Shown: positions 1 to 8,131 of the stretch, piece after piece
Layout: each line of letters starts with the position of its first letter
Numbering within the stretch: the stretch's first letter is position 1
Assembly: GCF_900096565.1 (NCBI RefSeq)
Contig: NZ_FMYP01000003.1
Location: forward strand, 45,154-109,153
Length of the DNA stretch: 64,000 nucleotides
Reading direction: 5' to 3'
Source: Williamwhitmania taraxaci
Lineage (GTDB): Bacteria > Bacteroidota > Bacteroidia > Bacteroidales > Williamwhitmaniaceae
Program-made: the position numbers and the translations under genes
Notes under the pieces: generated by a model
What the model was told of the DNA's origin: nothing
Database searches by the model: none
What the model saw: the letters and a program-made list of their open reading frames with translations, nothing else

Positions 1-116
1 AATGGATCGAAAAGATTCTCTACGTTATACCAAAGCATATCGATCTTAGTGGAATCTTGACCGCAAAGCGACCCTATGCAGAAGAAGGAATACAGGACAA
101 TAAAAAAAGTTCTCAT
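1..116 (-). CDS. Endonuclease/exonuclease/phosphatase family protein, N-terminal part only
   Basis: Partial gene running off the left edge; only about 38 codons are visible. The reading frame opens with a hydrophobic signal peptide (MRTFFIVLYSFFCIGSLCG) followed by LWYNVENLFDP. The 'YNVENLFD' start is what I know from Bacteroidota secreted proteins of the endonuclease/exonuclease/phosphatase (DNase I-like) superfamily, where the Asn is part of the first catalytic motif. It lies 48 bases downstream of the beta-helix lipoprotein gene on the same strand, so the two are probably co-transcribed. The catalytic core lies outside the window, so the family call rests on one short motif. Confidence 0.6.
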   Translation of the reverse strand, partial: MRTFFIVLYSFFCIGSLCGQDSTKIDMLWYNVENLFDP

Positions 117-164
117 GGCAGAACAAATTTAAGTAATCAGCCCACCTACTAGTATAATCTTCGT

Positions 165-1598
165 CTAACGTCTACTTGGTTTCTCAATACGTTCAAAAGC
201 ACCTGCATCCGGATGGCTATCGGCAATCCGAGACTCACCCTTCAAATCGACAGGGTATAGTTCACCATAATCCAAACGTCCAAAATCCTTGGCAGGCGAA
301 AGCGTATCGAGGAGGTAGGAAAACTTAACAATGTCAGCAAATTTCGGATCTTCCCGTTTAACACCACTATAGTGTGGTAGCGTGAATTCCGTGCCGCTCG
401 GAATCCGAACAATAGAGTTTTCAAATGTATAATTCATCTTAGATGGAGAGGTAGTGCCATAATAGGAATTATCAACCCATACCTCGTTGGACATACTGCC
501 ATATACGATGCAATTCACAAAATCGGCCCGATCTAAATCCCTAGCAACCATAGTGGATGCCCCGCCCATAGTGGTAATATAGTAGTTGTTCAACCATAAT
601 TGTGGATACTTGCGGGAATAGTAAGTGCCCCAATAATTAGCCAACGTACAGTGCACAAATTCATAGTTTCCGCCATAAACAAGCGCCACCGTTGCTTGTC
701 CACAATTGGCAAATAGACAATTTGATGCTCTGACAATTGCACCACGTGCAAGTAGTCCAATTGCCGACATATTTTCCACTCTACTATTTTGAATAATAAG
801 CGTGGGCGTATTGGCTACAGCAAAGGTGTCGACCTGAACACCATTGACTGCATTCTTTATATTTACCCAATTTAGCAAATTGCCATAACTACCCGGCCGG
901 AAATAGAGGCCGCCCCACTGCCCCGCCTTAGTCGCGTAGAAATCTTCCAATCGATCGCCCTGAAATGAAATCGGGTTTTCTTCCGTCCCATTGGCCTTGA
1001 GCGAACCATCCACATAAAGCCTCGAATTATTGTGGAAGTAAAATCTAGCGCCAGCCTCAATTGTTAAATTCGCACCAGCAGACACAACCACATCTCCGTA
1101 AATCAAATAAGGCTTATTGGCGGTAAATACCTGAGTAGCGATAACAGACGTGTTGAGCAAAACAACATCCTGCCCCCATGCTAAGAGTTTTATCGACTGT
1201 AAGTTTCCATTAAGATTAAACAAAATGGAATCTTCAATTGCTAAGGGAGAGTCACTGCCCTGAGGATCGACAGTTACATTTACGAAGACATAAATAGAGT
1301 CGCCAGCGGCCATTTCAAGATTCTGGATTTTCGGCCCCGGTTCCCCATCAATATTTATGCGGAATGACGAGAATGAACCACCGGAAAGAGTTACATCCGA
1401 GATATTAACCCGTTGGCTACCTTTATTGTAGACTTTAAACCGAGCAGTAGCACTCCCCACCGTGGTAAATACGGTATCGAACATAACAGTATCGCGCGAA
1501 AACAATAATCTGTCGCTCGCAGAATGGCTAATTTCATCCTTCTGGCATGCTAAGAAGAAAAAAAATAAAAATGTTGCCGCTATAAATAAAAATCTCAT
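165..1598 (-). CDS. Surface/periplasmic lipoprotein with right-handed parallel beta-helix
   Basis: Predicted lipoprotein of 477 residues. I start at 1598 because that Met begins a lipoprotein signal (hydrophobic run ending FFLACQK, lipobox Cys at about residue 18); a longer frame to 1673 only adds an unlikely N-terminal stretch. After the signal there is an all-beta domain of about 120 residues (an Ig-like region with ARFKVYNKGSQRVNISDV). It is followed by short strands typical of a parallel beta-helix (IEAGARFYFHNNSRLYVDG, then repeated N/S-rich turns) to about residue 440, and a C-terminal DLKGESRIADSHPDAGAFE, common at the end of such proteins in Bacteroidota. Substrate and role are unknown; adhesion or polysaccharide binding is only inference. 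A good consensus promoter sits just upstream, and the nuclease gene follows. Confidence 0.7.
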   Translation of the reverse strand: MRFLFIAATFLFFFFLACQKDEISHSASDRLLFSRDTVMFDTVFTTVGSATARFKVYNKGSQRVNISDVTLSGGSFSSFRINIDGEPGPKIQNLEMAAGDSIYVFVNVTVDPQGSDSPLAIEDSILFNLNGNLQSIKLLAWGQDVVLLNTSVIATQVFTANKPYLIYGDVVVSAGANLTIEAGARFYFHNNSRLYVDGSLKANGTEENPISFQGDRLEDFYATKAGQWGGLYFRPGSYGNLLNWVNIKNAVNGVQVDTFAVANTPTLIIQNSRVENMSAIGLLARGAIVRASNCLFANCGQATVALVYGGNYEFVHCTLANYWGTYYSRKYPQLWLNNYYITTMGGASTMVARDLDRADFVNCIVYGSMSNEVWVDNSYYGTTSPSKMNYTFENSIVRIPSGTEFTLPHYSGVKREDPKFADIVKFSYLLDTLSPAKDFGRLDYGELYPVDLKGESRIADSHPDAGAFERIEKPSRR

Positions 1599-1623
1599 TT
1601 TCAGAATTACCAGATTTAACATC

Positions 1624-1655
1624 AAATATACATCAAAAGCAACAAAACCGACAAA
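1624..1655 (-). promoter_or_regulatory. Bacteroidota-type promoter for the beta-helix lipoprotein operon
   Basis: On the minus strand TTTG (1655-1652), a 20-base spacer and TATATTTG (1631-1624) match the Bacteroidota primary sigma consensus TTTG / TAnnTTTG. Transcription would start roughly 20 bases before the chosen ATG at 1598, which also supports that start over the longer frame. Confidence 0.5.
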
Positions 1656-1892
1656 CAATCGTTTGTTCACCAAGATATTTGCAGGAATAGATATGCAAAG
1701 CTAAAACAATCCATGCTATAAACGTTCAAAACAAATTAGTATTTTGCTTGCAAACAAATTCACATTTGCTCTGTGTGGGATACCGAAGTAAAAACGACAA
1801 AAAACTCAACAACACTTAACGTTTATCTGCATAATAGCAAAAATGAATACAAGTTAAACTCACTACAAATTCTCGATAGTAAAAAAAACATC

Positions 1893-1922
1893 TTTACAAT
1901 GAAGAAGAATTTTATACATTTG
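1893..1922 (+). promoter_or_regulatory. Candidate promoter for the GNAT gene
   Basis: TACATTTG at 1915-1922 is an exact TAnnTTTG -7 element. A weak -33 element (TTTA, 1893-1896) lies 18 bases upstream. It would give a leader of about 20 bases before the ATG at 1949. Confidence 0.4.
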
Positions 1923-1948
1923 GCTCAACAAACTGTATCTTTTTGGTA

Positions 1949-2452
1949 ATGGAGCCCGAAATACTAAGAGCAGAAGAAGAAAGTCTAATCGAGATAATGT
2001 TCATTTTGCGTGAATGCGCAAAAGATCTTATTTCGAAAGGATATTCACATTGGAATAGTGCCTACCCTTCGTTCGTTACCATTAGTGAGGACATAAAGAA
2101 AGGCAACCTATACCTACTTCGGAATAACGGTGGGACTATTGGAGTTATCACACTAAACGACGAACAAGATTCTTCATACGATCAACTTAAGTGGACCAGC
2201 AACAGTAACGCGCTTATTGTAAACCGACTTGCGATTCATCCGTTCTTCCAGAAAAAAGGGTTTGCGAAAATACTAATGGCTTTTGCTGCTGATTTCGCAA
2301 AGAAAGAGGGTTACAAATCAATCCGACTTGACACCTTTGCTGGAAACAAAGACACATTACACTTTTTCGAACGTTGCGGATTCTCAAAGGTTGGAGAAAC
2401 CGCTCTATCGAAAGATTTAAACATTTATGCCTGCTTCGAGAAAGAACTCTAA
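1949..2452 (+). CDS. GNAT family N-acetyltransferase
   Basis: A 167-residue acetyl-CoA-dependent acetyltransferase. The frame could also start at a TTG six bases upstream, but ATG at 1949 is preferred. The N-terminal half (RECAKDLISKGYSHWNSAYPS) matches the substrate side of small GNATs. The acetyl-CoA motif is IHPFFQKKGFAKILMAFA (motif A, Q/R-x-x-G-x-G/A type, about residues 95-115), followed by IRLDTFAGNKDTLHFFERCGF (split here by description: LDTFAGN then FFERCGF), the usual motif B. The substrate cannot be read from sequence. It appears monocistronic, convergent with the efflux operon behind a terminator. Confidence 0.8.
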   Translation: MEPEILRAEEESLIEIMFILRECAKDLISKGYSHWNSAYPSFVTISEDIKKGNLYLLRNNGGTIGVITLNDEQDSSYDQLKWTSNSNALIVNRLAIHPFFQKKGFAKILMAFAADFAKKEGYKSIRLDTFAGNKDTLHFFERCGFSKVGETALSKDLNIYACFEKEL

Positions 2453-2464
2453 GCGCTACAATAC

Positions 2465-2491
2465 AAAAAAAGGCCTTTCGAGAAAAAGACC
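2465..2491 (-). terminator. Rho-independent terminator of the efflux operon
   Basis: On the minus strand GGTCTTT-loop-AAAGGCC (one G-T pair) is followed directly by a run of seven T. It lies between the convergent GNAT and TolC genes. Confidence 0.55.
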
Positions 2492-2512
2492 ATTTCATTT
2501 CAACTTAGCATT

Positions 2513-3871
2513 TCATAGAGATAGTGGTTCCCCCATGTAGTAGTCGAGAATCTTCTTTCGAAGAATAAAATTATACTTGGAATTAATAAGGTTGGTCTCG
2601 GCCTCAAACTGATTTTTACGGGCAATACCCAAATCGATAGAACTTATACCCCCAAGTTCAAATTTTTCCTTCGCCGCTTCCCACGAAGCCGATGTGGCAT
2701 CAAACTTTTCCGTAGCCGCCTGAAAATTACTCCACGCGCCAGTAGTTTCAAGGAAAGTGCTCGTCAGCTCTTTTGTGACAGAGTTTTCTACCTGCTCGTA
2801 GCTGTGCTCAGCATACTTCAGGCTAATCTTACTCTTTGTCCGAGCAGTTTGAGCGGAATACTTATTAAGTATAGGGATAGAAACGCCCACATATATCGTT
2901 TTCCTTAGATTCGCATCAATTTGATCGCGATAGCTATACGATGGATACATCCGGGTTGGATCATTGTTAGCCTTATTCGCATCGATACCATTATCGGCAA
3001 ACCATGTATTGTAGTTATAGCCCGCATAAAACCGAGGAGTTAAACGCCCAATGGCTGCATAATAGTTCATTTCCTTTACTCGAACTTGGTTCGAAGCCGA
3101 TTTAATTTCAGGGAATTGACCTCGAGAATTAGCATCCAACGCTGCCAAGTCCGGTAAAATAGCACTGAGACTACTATCCGTCAAATTAGGGCTAGCCACC
3201 TCGAACGACTGCGCATCGGCAATATCAAGAAATTGGGCCAACTCCAGCAAATTCAACTGATACTGGTTTTTATACGACACTTCGTCTGCCAAACTTCTTG
3301 CAAACTGAGCCTTAAGTTCCAGAAATTCCGCATTAGAAATCCCACCCAAACTATAAATTTCTTCACCCTTAATTTTCTGTTGCTGCGATATTTCAGTCTG
3401 TTGCTTTGATGCGGTATACAAATCACGCTTAAAAAGCACATCGATATACTTCACCATTATTCGAATAGAAATATTCTTTTGCTCCACAGCTAAATCCGCT
3501 TTCGCTCGTTCATAGTCGTAATGAGCCGCCCGCACATCGTTTACTAATGCAAAACCATGAAAAAGAGTTACCTCTCCTGAGAGTGAAAGTTGACCATTGG
3601 CAACACGAGCGTTCTCATACATTCCTGCGTTATAGTTATAATCCAAACCGTTAACCAGAGCATAACTGCCTCCAGCAACAGCGGTGGGCACCATTTCAAA
3701 ATAGGACTGAGTCTTATCGGCCTTGCTAAGATTTATCTCCAGTGCCTTTTTCTTCAACTCTAGATTATTGTCGGTAGCATATCGAAGACACTCCGAAAGA
3801 GTCCACTGTTTCTGGGCAAAGACAGATAAACTAACTAATAAAAATAGAAAGCAAAGTATGTAATTCTTCAT
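2513..3871 (-). CDS. TolC family outer membrane efflux protein
   Basis: A 452-residue outer membrane channel that would join an inner membrane transporter and the adaptor encoded upstream to export substrate across the outer membrane. It has a signal peptide ending at FAQKQW, then WTLSECLRYATDNNLELKKK, the standard opening of the OEP/TolC fold. Two internally similar long-helix halves follow (Ala/Gln/Asn-rich coiled-coil with SISLKYAEHSYEQVENSV). The C-terminus is NLINSKYNFILRKKILDYY, again typical of the family. It is the last gene of the minus-strand operon adaptor, ATPase, two unknowns, TolC; the 11-base gap to the preceding gene supports co-transcription. Confidence 0.88.
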   Translation of the reverse strand: MKNYILCFLFLLVSLSVFAQKQWTLSECLRYATDNNLELKKKALEINLSKADKTQSYFEMVPTAVAGGSYALVNGLDYNYNAGMYENARVANGQLSLSGEVTLFHGFALVNDVRAAHYDYERAKADLAVEQKNISIRIMVKYIDVLFKRDLYTASKQQTEISQQQKIKGEEIYSLGGISNAEFLELKAQFARSLADEVSYKNQYQLNLLELAQFLDIADAQSFEVASPNLTDSSLSAILPDLAALDANSRGQFPEIKSASNQVRVKEMNYYAAIGRLTPRFYAGYNYNTWFADNGIDANKANNDPTRMYPSYSYRDQIDANLRKTIYVGVSIPILNKYSAQTARTKSKISLKYAEHSYEQVENSVTKELTSTFLETTGAWSNFQAATEKFDATSASWEAAKEKFELGGISSIDLGIARKNQFEAETNLINSKYNFILRKKILDYYMGEPLSL

Positions 3872-3882
3872 TTTTAAAATAC

Positions 3883-4230
3883 TTAGAGAACCTGAATGAA
3901 ATTATTCTCGCGACGTACCAATTCTTCCTGAGTCAGAATAGGGCTACAACCTTTAAATAAAGAATCAGGTCTTGCCTGCGATGTAACCCCTTTAAAAAGC
4001 AGGAGCAGATCAGACTCTGAGACCTCCACAAACGAACCAGACATCTCCATAACAACCACATCAATCGCAACCTGCGAACTCAATGGTGTCCGCAATGAAA
4101 TTGGCGAATCTGGATTAATTACTATCTGCTTTTGGTGCACCTGCCCCCCTTGACCCTCAACTGCACTCGCTGTATCAGTAACGAATATACCGCCGAGACA
4201 AAGTGCAAATACCAAAAATATTCTCATCAC
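3883..4230 (-). CDS. Small exported protein of unknown function in the efflux operon
   Basis: A 115-residue protein I do not recognise. It begins with a signal peptide (MMRIFLVFALCLGGIFVTDT, cleavage probably after TASA). The mature part is about 90 residues, mixed charge, with no membrane segment and a single Cys near the C-terminus (FKGCSPILTQEEL). It sits between the 92-residue gene and tolC, in a stretch where related operons carry FtsX-like permease genes. Its position suggests a periplasmic accessory of the efflux system, but nothing in the sequence proves it. Confidence 0.6.
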   Translation of the reverse strand: MMRIFLVFALCLGGIFVTDTASAVEGQGGQVHQKQIVINPDSPISLRTPLSSQVAIDVVVMEMSGSFVEVSESDLLLLFKGVTSQARPDSLFKGCSPILTQEELVRRENNFIQVL

Positions 4231-4260
4231 CTTATGCGTTTAAAATTAAACAAGACAGTT

Positions 4261-4539
4261 TCAATTGCGCTTACGGAATAGTACATGTATGTGCTTGGCG
4301 TCAGGATCAGGTGTGTAAATTTGAATCAACTCCCATTCTGAACTAATTGAGGAGATACTCTCCCTTAGTCTTACGACATTATAAAGGGTAGAATCGTCAG
4401 AATGATTGTCGTTTTCAGTATTCCATGGAAACGATTCCAGCTTGTAGCTAAAAGAAATCTCCTTCCCTTCGAGCCGAAAAATTATTTCGGCGACCTGCCC
4501 CTCAGGTATAGAAGGAACAGGAATGCAAATTTCTCTCAT
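4261..4539 (-). CDS. Small cytosolic protein of unknown function in the efflux operon
   Basis: A 92-residue protein without signal peptide or membrane segment. The sequence begins MREICIPVPSIPEGQVAEI and ends SSEWELIQIYTPDPDAKHIH plus VLFRKRN. It recalls, from memory only, a conserved uncharacterised Bacteroidota family. The pattern of alternating short strands and acidic loops suggests a small alpha/beta domain. It starts 15 bases after the ABC ATPase gene, so it is translated from the same message. No function can be assigned. Confidence 0.6.
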   Translation of the reverse strand: MREICIPVPSIPEGQVAEIIFRLEGKEISFSYKLESFPWNTENDNHSDDSTLYNVVRLRESISSISSEWELIQIYTPDPDAKHIHVLFRKRN

Positions 4540-4554
4540 GGCCTAGCAGTTTAA

Positions 4555-5238
4555 TTACAATATTTTTTTGACATTCTCCGTTACAACGTGTCCGTCGAAA
4601 AGATGGATTATGCGATGAGCCTTTTCAGCATCACTGGGAGAGTGCGTAACCATAACGATTGTTGTCCCTTCGCTATTCAACTCCGACAGTAAATTCATCA
4701 CCTCTTCGCCGTTGGCCGAATCGAGATTACCCGTAGGCTCATCGGCCAAAATTAACTTTGGATTAGCAACAACAGCCCGAGCTATTGCAACGCGTTGCTG
4801 TTGACCGCCTGAGAGTTGTTGTGGGAAGTGATTTCGCCTGTGCGACATCTTCATTCTGTCGAGAACCGCCTCAACCTTTTTCTTGCGCTCCGAAGAGGAA
4901 ACTCCAAGGTAAAGCAGAGGTAGCTCCACGTTTTCGAAAACGGTAAGTTCATCAATCAGATTAAAACTCTGAAAAACAAAGCCGATATTGGCTTTACGCA
5001 GATTTGTGCGCTGCTTCTCCTTGAACTTTGAGACTTCATGCCCAACGAAGTATATCTCCCCTCCCGAGGGGTTGTCGAGCAAGCCAATAATATTTAGGAA
5101 AGTAGACTTTCCGCAGCCCGATGGACCCATTATTGCAACAAACTCACCATCCTTAACATGAATATTCACCTTATTAAGTGCGGTGGTTTCCACCTCTTCG
5201 GTTCTGAAAACCTTTACTAAATCAACAGTCTTTAGCAT
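4555..5238 (-). CDS. ABC transporter ATP-binding protein, LolD/MacB type
   Basis: A 227-residue nucleotide-binding subunit. Walker A is GPSGCGKST (residues 38-46), the signature is LSGGQQQ (142-148) and Walker B is [12 protein letters not shown] (162-173), with the switch His in [10 protein letters not shown]. This sequence type normally powers FtsX-like permeases of the MacB/LolCDE class, which act with HlyD-type adaptors and TolC. The adaptor gene is 34 bases upstream, but no permease gene is present in this operon. The permease may be encoded elsewhere, or the ATPase may act with a partner I cannot identify here. Confidence 0.9.
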   Translation of the reverse strand: MLKTVDLVKVFRTEEVETTALNKVNIHVKDGEFVAIMGPSGCGKSTFLNIIGLLDNPSGGEIYFVGHEVSKFKEKQRTNLRKANIGFVFQSFNLIDELTVFENVELPLLYLGVSSSERKKKVEAVLDRMKMSHRRNHFPQQLSGGQQQRVAIARAVVANPKLILADEPTGNLDSANGEEVMNLLSELNSEGTTIVMVTHSPSDAEKAHRIIHLFDGHVVTENVKKIL

Positions 5239-5272
5239 GGCATTAATTTTTATGTATTAAGCGTGTATAGTA

Positions 5273-6529
5273 TTAATCTTTTAAAATCAGCTTATCAACT
5301 TCCCCAAATGTGTCGTAGCTGGAAACAATAACCTTTTCGCCCGACTTAAGTCCCTCTACAACTTCATAAAACTGCGGATTCTGTCGATTTATCCGAATAT
5401 TGCGCTTAGTTGCAACACTACCAGAGGGATCTACAACGAAAATCCACTGACCTCCGGTGCTTTGGTAAAACCCTCCCCGCGGAATGAGCACAGCCATATT
5501 AGACTCCCCAAGTTCCAGTCGAATTCGAGATGTTTGTCCTATCCGAATATCCTTAGGAAAGGCGCCCAAGAACTCCATATCCACCGTAAACCTTCCATTT
5601 CTTACCTCTGGATAAACCTTAGTAATCTTGGACTTATATGAAGTGCCCGAAAAATCACAATTGCCTATCAAACCTCTGGTAACGCGCGAAATGTAATGTT
5701 CGTCTACTTCTACCTTTAGCTTATAAGAATCCAAAACATTTATTTGGCCAATACGAGTTCCCATATTAACAACCTGTCCAACCTCTAGGTTTAAGGAAGC
5801 CAGCTCACCAGTAACAGGAGCCCGAAGGTTTAAACCTTCGAATCGTTGGCGAACAATGGCGAGATTTTGCTGCATACGCGTTACATCGTTTTCCAGCGTC
5901 ACAACCTGCGTTTCCCGGTATAGCGAATCTTGCTTGATACTCTCCTTCAGCAATTTTATCTTATTTCGGGTATACTCAAGATCTTCTGCCGCTCGTTGAT
6001 ACTCCTCATCCGAAATCAATTTCTTCTTTTGCAGTTCTACGCTACGCGTGTAGGCACGCTCTTGCTGCTTCAAACGGTACTCTTGATCGAGCAGTTGACT
6101 TTGCGATTCAACCAGCTGTTTTTGCATATTAAGGCGCGCATTTCTCAACTCATTCGTTGTTCTGGATGCATCCGACTCGGTGCGCGAAATATCAATAATC
6201 AAACTTGTATTGCTAAATTTAATAATCACATCACCTTTTTTCACCATCGATCCCTCCAATGTAACAATCGATTCAACACGGCTACCCGATTCTGTTGCAT
6301 CCAGAAAAATTGTTTGAATGGGGGCAACGGTTCCAATTACAGCAATATAATCCTTGAATAAGTCCTCTTTAACCTCCTCTACGGTGATCTTTTCCAAATC
6401 CACGTTTAACTTTCTGCTTTTGTCTCCAAAAACGATCATTAAAATTAATGCTAAGCCAATTAATCCAGCAACGCCATACCAGATTTGTTTCTTCGTAAAC
6501 CTTCCTTTTCTCTCAATTGCCTTATCCAT
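5273..6529 (-). CDS. Efflux periplasmic adaptor subunit (HlyD/MacA family)
   Basis: A 418-residue membrane fusion protein that bridges an inner membrane transporter and TolC. It has an N-terminal membrane anchor (IWYGVAGLIGLALILMIVFG, about residues 16-35) and a split lipoyl-like domain (GSRVESIVTLEGSMVKKGDV and LRAPVTGELASLNLEVGQVV). A long helical hairpin rich in Gln/Arg/Glu lies between these halves (about 110-235). Beta-barrel and membrane-proximal domains follow, ending in SGEKVIVSSYDTFGEVDKL. It is the first gene of the operon and diverges from the response regulator gene, which may control it. Confidence 0.9.
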   Translation of the reverse strand: MDKAIERKGRFTKKQIWYGVAGLIGLALILMIVFGDKSRKLNVDLEKITVEEVKEDLFKDYIAVIGTVAPIQTIFLDATESGSRVESIVTLEGSMVKKGDVIIKFSNTSLIIDISRTESDASRTTNELRNARLNMQKQLVESQSQLLDQEYRLKQQERAYTRSVELQKKKLISDEEYQRAAEDLEYTRNKIKLLKESIKQDSLYRETQVVTLENDVTRMQQNLAIVRQRFEGLNLRAPVTGELASLNLEVGQVVNMGTRIGQINVLDSYKLKVEVDEHYISRVTRGLIGNCDFSGTSYKSKITKVYPEVRNGRFTVDMEFLGAFPKDIRIGQTSRIRLELGESNMAVLIPRGGFYQSTGGQWIFVVDPSGSVATKRNIRINRQNPQFYEVVEGLKSGEKVIVSSYDTFGEVDKLILKD

Positions 6530-6669
6530 ATATAGTAAATTATCTATTGCGGTTTGGCTCCTATTTATCTATAAATATGCCAAAGGTCTTTGTGCCTTGA
6601 TTTACTGTTTTTTAATAAAACCGCACCACAGTTACCTTCTTAATAAATGTTCATAATTGCGACACAGAC

Positions 6670-6685
6670 TGTTCGATATCGAACA
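6670..6685. promoter_or_regulatory. Perfect 16-base palindrome, candidate regulator-binding site
   Basis: TGTTCGATATCGAACA is its own reverse complement. It lies in the 225-base divergent region between the efflux adaptor gene and the NtrC-type regulator gene, about 85 bases before the regulator ATG. Fis-type DNA-binding domains of NtrC regulators bind dyads of about this size, so it is a good candidate binding site for the regulator encoded next to it. I found no convincing GG-N10-GC sigma-54 promoter beside it. Confidence 0.5.
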
Positions 6686-6754
6686 ATATTTATGGCGATT
6701 TTATTCCTAAATCAAACTGAATATGTATATTTCGCACAAAATGAAAAAGGCACT

Positions 6755-8131
6755 ATGATTAAGAAGATGGGGAAGATATTGGCGATTGATGACAACGAAG
6801 ATATCCTTTTTGCGCTAAAGTTATTGCTAAAGCCATACGTCGAATTGGTAGTAACGACATCGGACCCCAATGAAATTCCGAAGCTTATGGGCAAAGAGTC
6901 ATTTGACGTAATGCTTCTCGATATGAATTTCACCCAAGATGCCATTAGTGGTCAAGAGGGGTTTTACTGGTTGGACAAGATCCTTGAGATTGACCCCGGA
7001 GCCGTTGTCCTTTTCATAACCGCCTATGGCGATGCCGAAAAGGCAGTGAAGGCAATAAAAGCGGGAGCTACCGATTTTATCCTTAAACCTTGGCAAAACG
7101 AGAAGATAATTGCCACGATCTCCTCGGCTCTAAAGTTGCGCGAATCGAAACATGAAGTTGATAATCTTAAGCAAAAGCAAAAAGAGTATACCGAGGCCAT
7201 CGACAAACCTTTTGTCGATTTCATTGGAGAATCGGCGAAAATGCGAGCAGTTTTTACGGCTATTCAAAAAGTGGCCAAGACCGATGCCAACGTACTAATT
7301 CTTGGCGAGAACGGAACCGGAAAAGAGTTGGTAGCGCGCGCGCTTTACCGCAACTCTGCGCGAAAGGACGAAATATTTTTAAGCATTGACCTTGGCTCAA
7401 TTAGCGAATCGCTTTTCGAAAGCGAACTATTTGGACATGAAAAAGGTGCATTTACCGACGCCAAGAAGGAAAAGCCCAGCCGATTTGAGGTAGCCCACAA
7501 TGGAACCCTCTTCTTGGATGAAATTGGAAACCTCTCCCTCCCCCTTCAAGCAAAGTTACTCACCGCCATCGAGCGCAGGGAAATCACACGGGTAGGATCG
7601 AACAAACCGACTAAAGTTGATGTAAGGCTTATTTGTGCAACAAACAACGATGTCCACCAACTCGTTTCGGCAGGCCAATTCCGACAAGATTTGCTATACC
7701 GAATCAATACGGTAGAAATCCATCTCCCCCCACTTAGAGAGCGAACCGAAGATATTCCAATCCTAACAAAACACTTCCTCGCTATATATGCAAAAAAATA
7801 CAAGAAGAACCTTAAAGGCATTACCGCCGATGCGCAAAAGAAACTACAGCAGTACCTTTGGCCGGGCAATGTAAGGGAATTGCAGCACGCTATTGAGCGA
7901 GCTATTATTATGTGTGAATCCGACAACCTTCAATCCGAGGATTTCTTCCTGACCGGCTCCAAGGAAAGGTGCGCGGACATCGACATGGAGACATACAACC
8001 TCGATCAAATCGAGAAAAATGTCATCACCAAAGTATTGAAGCAATACAATGGAAACATAACACAAGCCTCTACAGAGCTAGGAATTACCCGCACATCCCT
8101 TTACCGAAGAATGGAAAAATATGGTTTATAG
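6755..8131 (+). CDS. Sigma-54-type (NtrC family) response regulator
   Basis: A 458-residue two-component response regulator. I choose ATG 6755 (MIKKMGKILAIDDNE) because the receiver domain starts there; the 36 upstream codons look like leader. Receiver domain: acidic pair at D12/D13, phosphoacceptor D56 (VMLLD), conserved K111 (FILKPW). AAA+ domain: Walker A GENGTGKE (184-191), Walker B LFLDEIG (252-258), arginine-finger region LLYRINTVEIHLPPLRER. The sigma-54 contact loop reads GAFTDA (231-236) rather than GAFTGA. The C-terminal Fis-type helix-turn-helix is TQASTELGITRTSLYRRM. Its gene overlaps the histidine kinase gene by 11 bases, so the two proteins are a cognate pair. Likely target: the divergent efflux operon. 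Confidence 0.92.
   Translation: MIKKMGKILAIDDNEDILFALKLLLKPYVELVVTTSDPNEIPKLMGKESFDVMLLDMNFTQDAISGQEGFYWLDKILEIDPGAVVLFITAYGDAEKAVKAIKAGATDFILKPWQNEKIIATISSALKLRESKHEVDNLKQKQKEYTEAIDKPFVDFIGESAKMRAVFTAIQKVAKTDANVLILGENGTGKELVARALYRNSARKDEIFLSIDLGSISESLFESELFGHEKGAFTDAKKEKPSRFEVAHNGTLFLDEIGNLSLPLQAKLLTAIERREITRVGSNKPTKVDVRLICATNNDVHQLVSAGQFRQDLLYRINTVEIHLPPLRERTEDIPILTKHFLAIYAKKYKKNLKGITADAQKKLQQYLWPGNVRELQHAIERAIIMCESDNLQSEDFFLTGSKERCADIDMETYNLDQIEKNVITKVLKQYNGNITQASTELGITRTSLYRRMEKYGL

Larger units (their letters stand above)
1599..1948. other. Divergent intergenic region
   Basis: This 350-base AT-rich gap separates the minus-strand lipoprotein gene from the plus-strand acetyltransferase gene. 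It contains one candidate promoter facing each way, listed separately. The sequence ACAAACaatcGTTTGT at 1651-1666 is a short inverted repeat overlapping the minus-strand -33 element. I see no small gene or RNA in it. Confidence 0.5.

Noticed and set aside
3883..4539. Remnants of a decayed ABC permease
   Set aside because: Both small genes are intact, have good starts and tight spacing, one has a signal peptide, and neither has FtsX-like membrane segments.
6530..6754. Sigma-54 (-24/-12) promoter for the efflux operon
   Set aside because: I looked for GG-N10-GC on both strands. The best stretch (GGCAC ... TTTGGC on the minus strand) has the wrong spacing.
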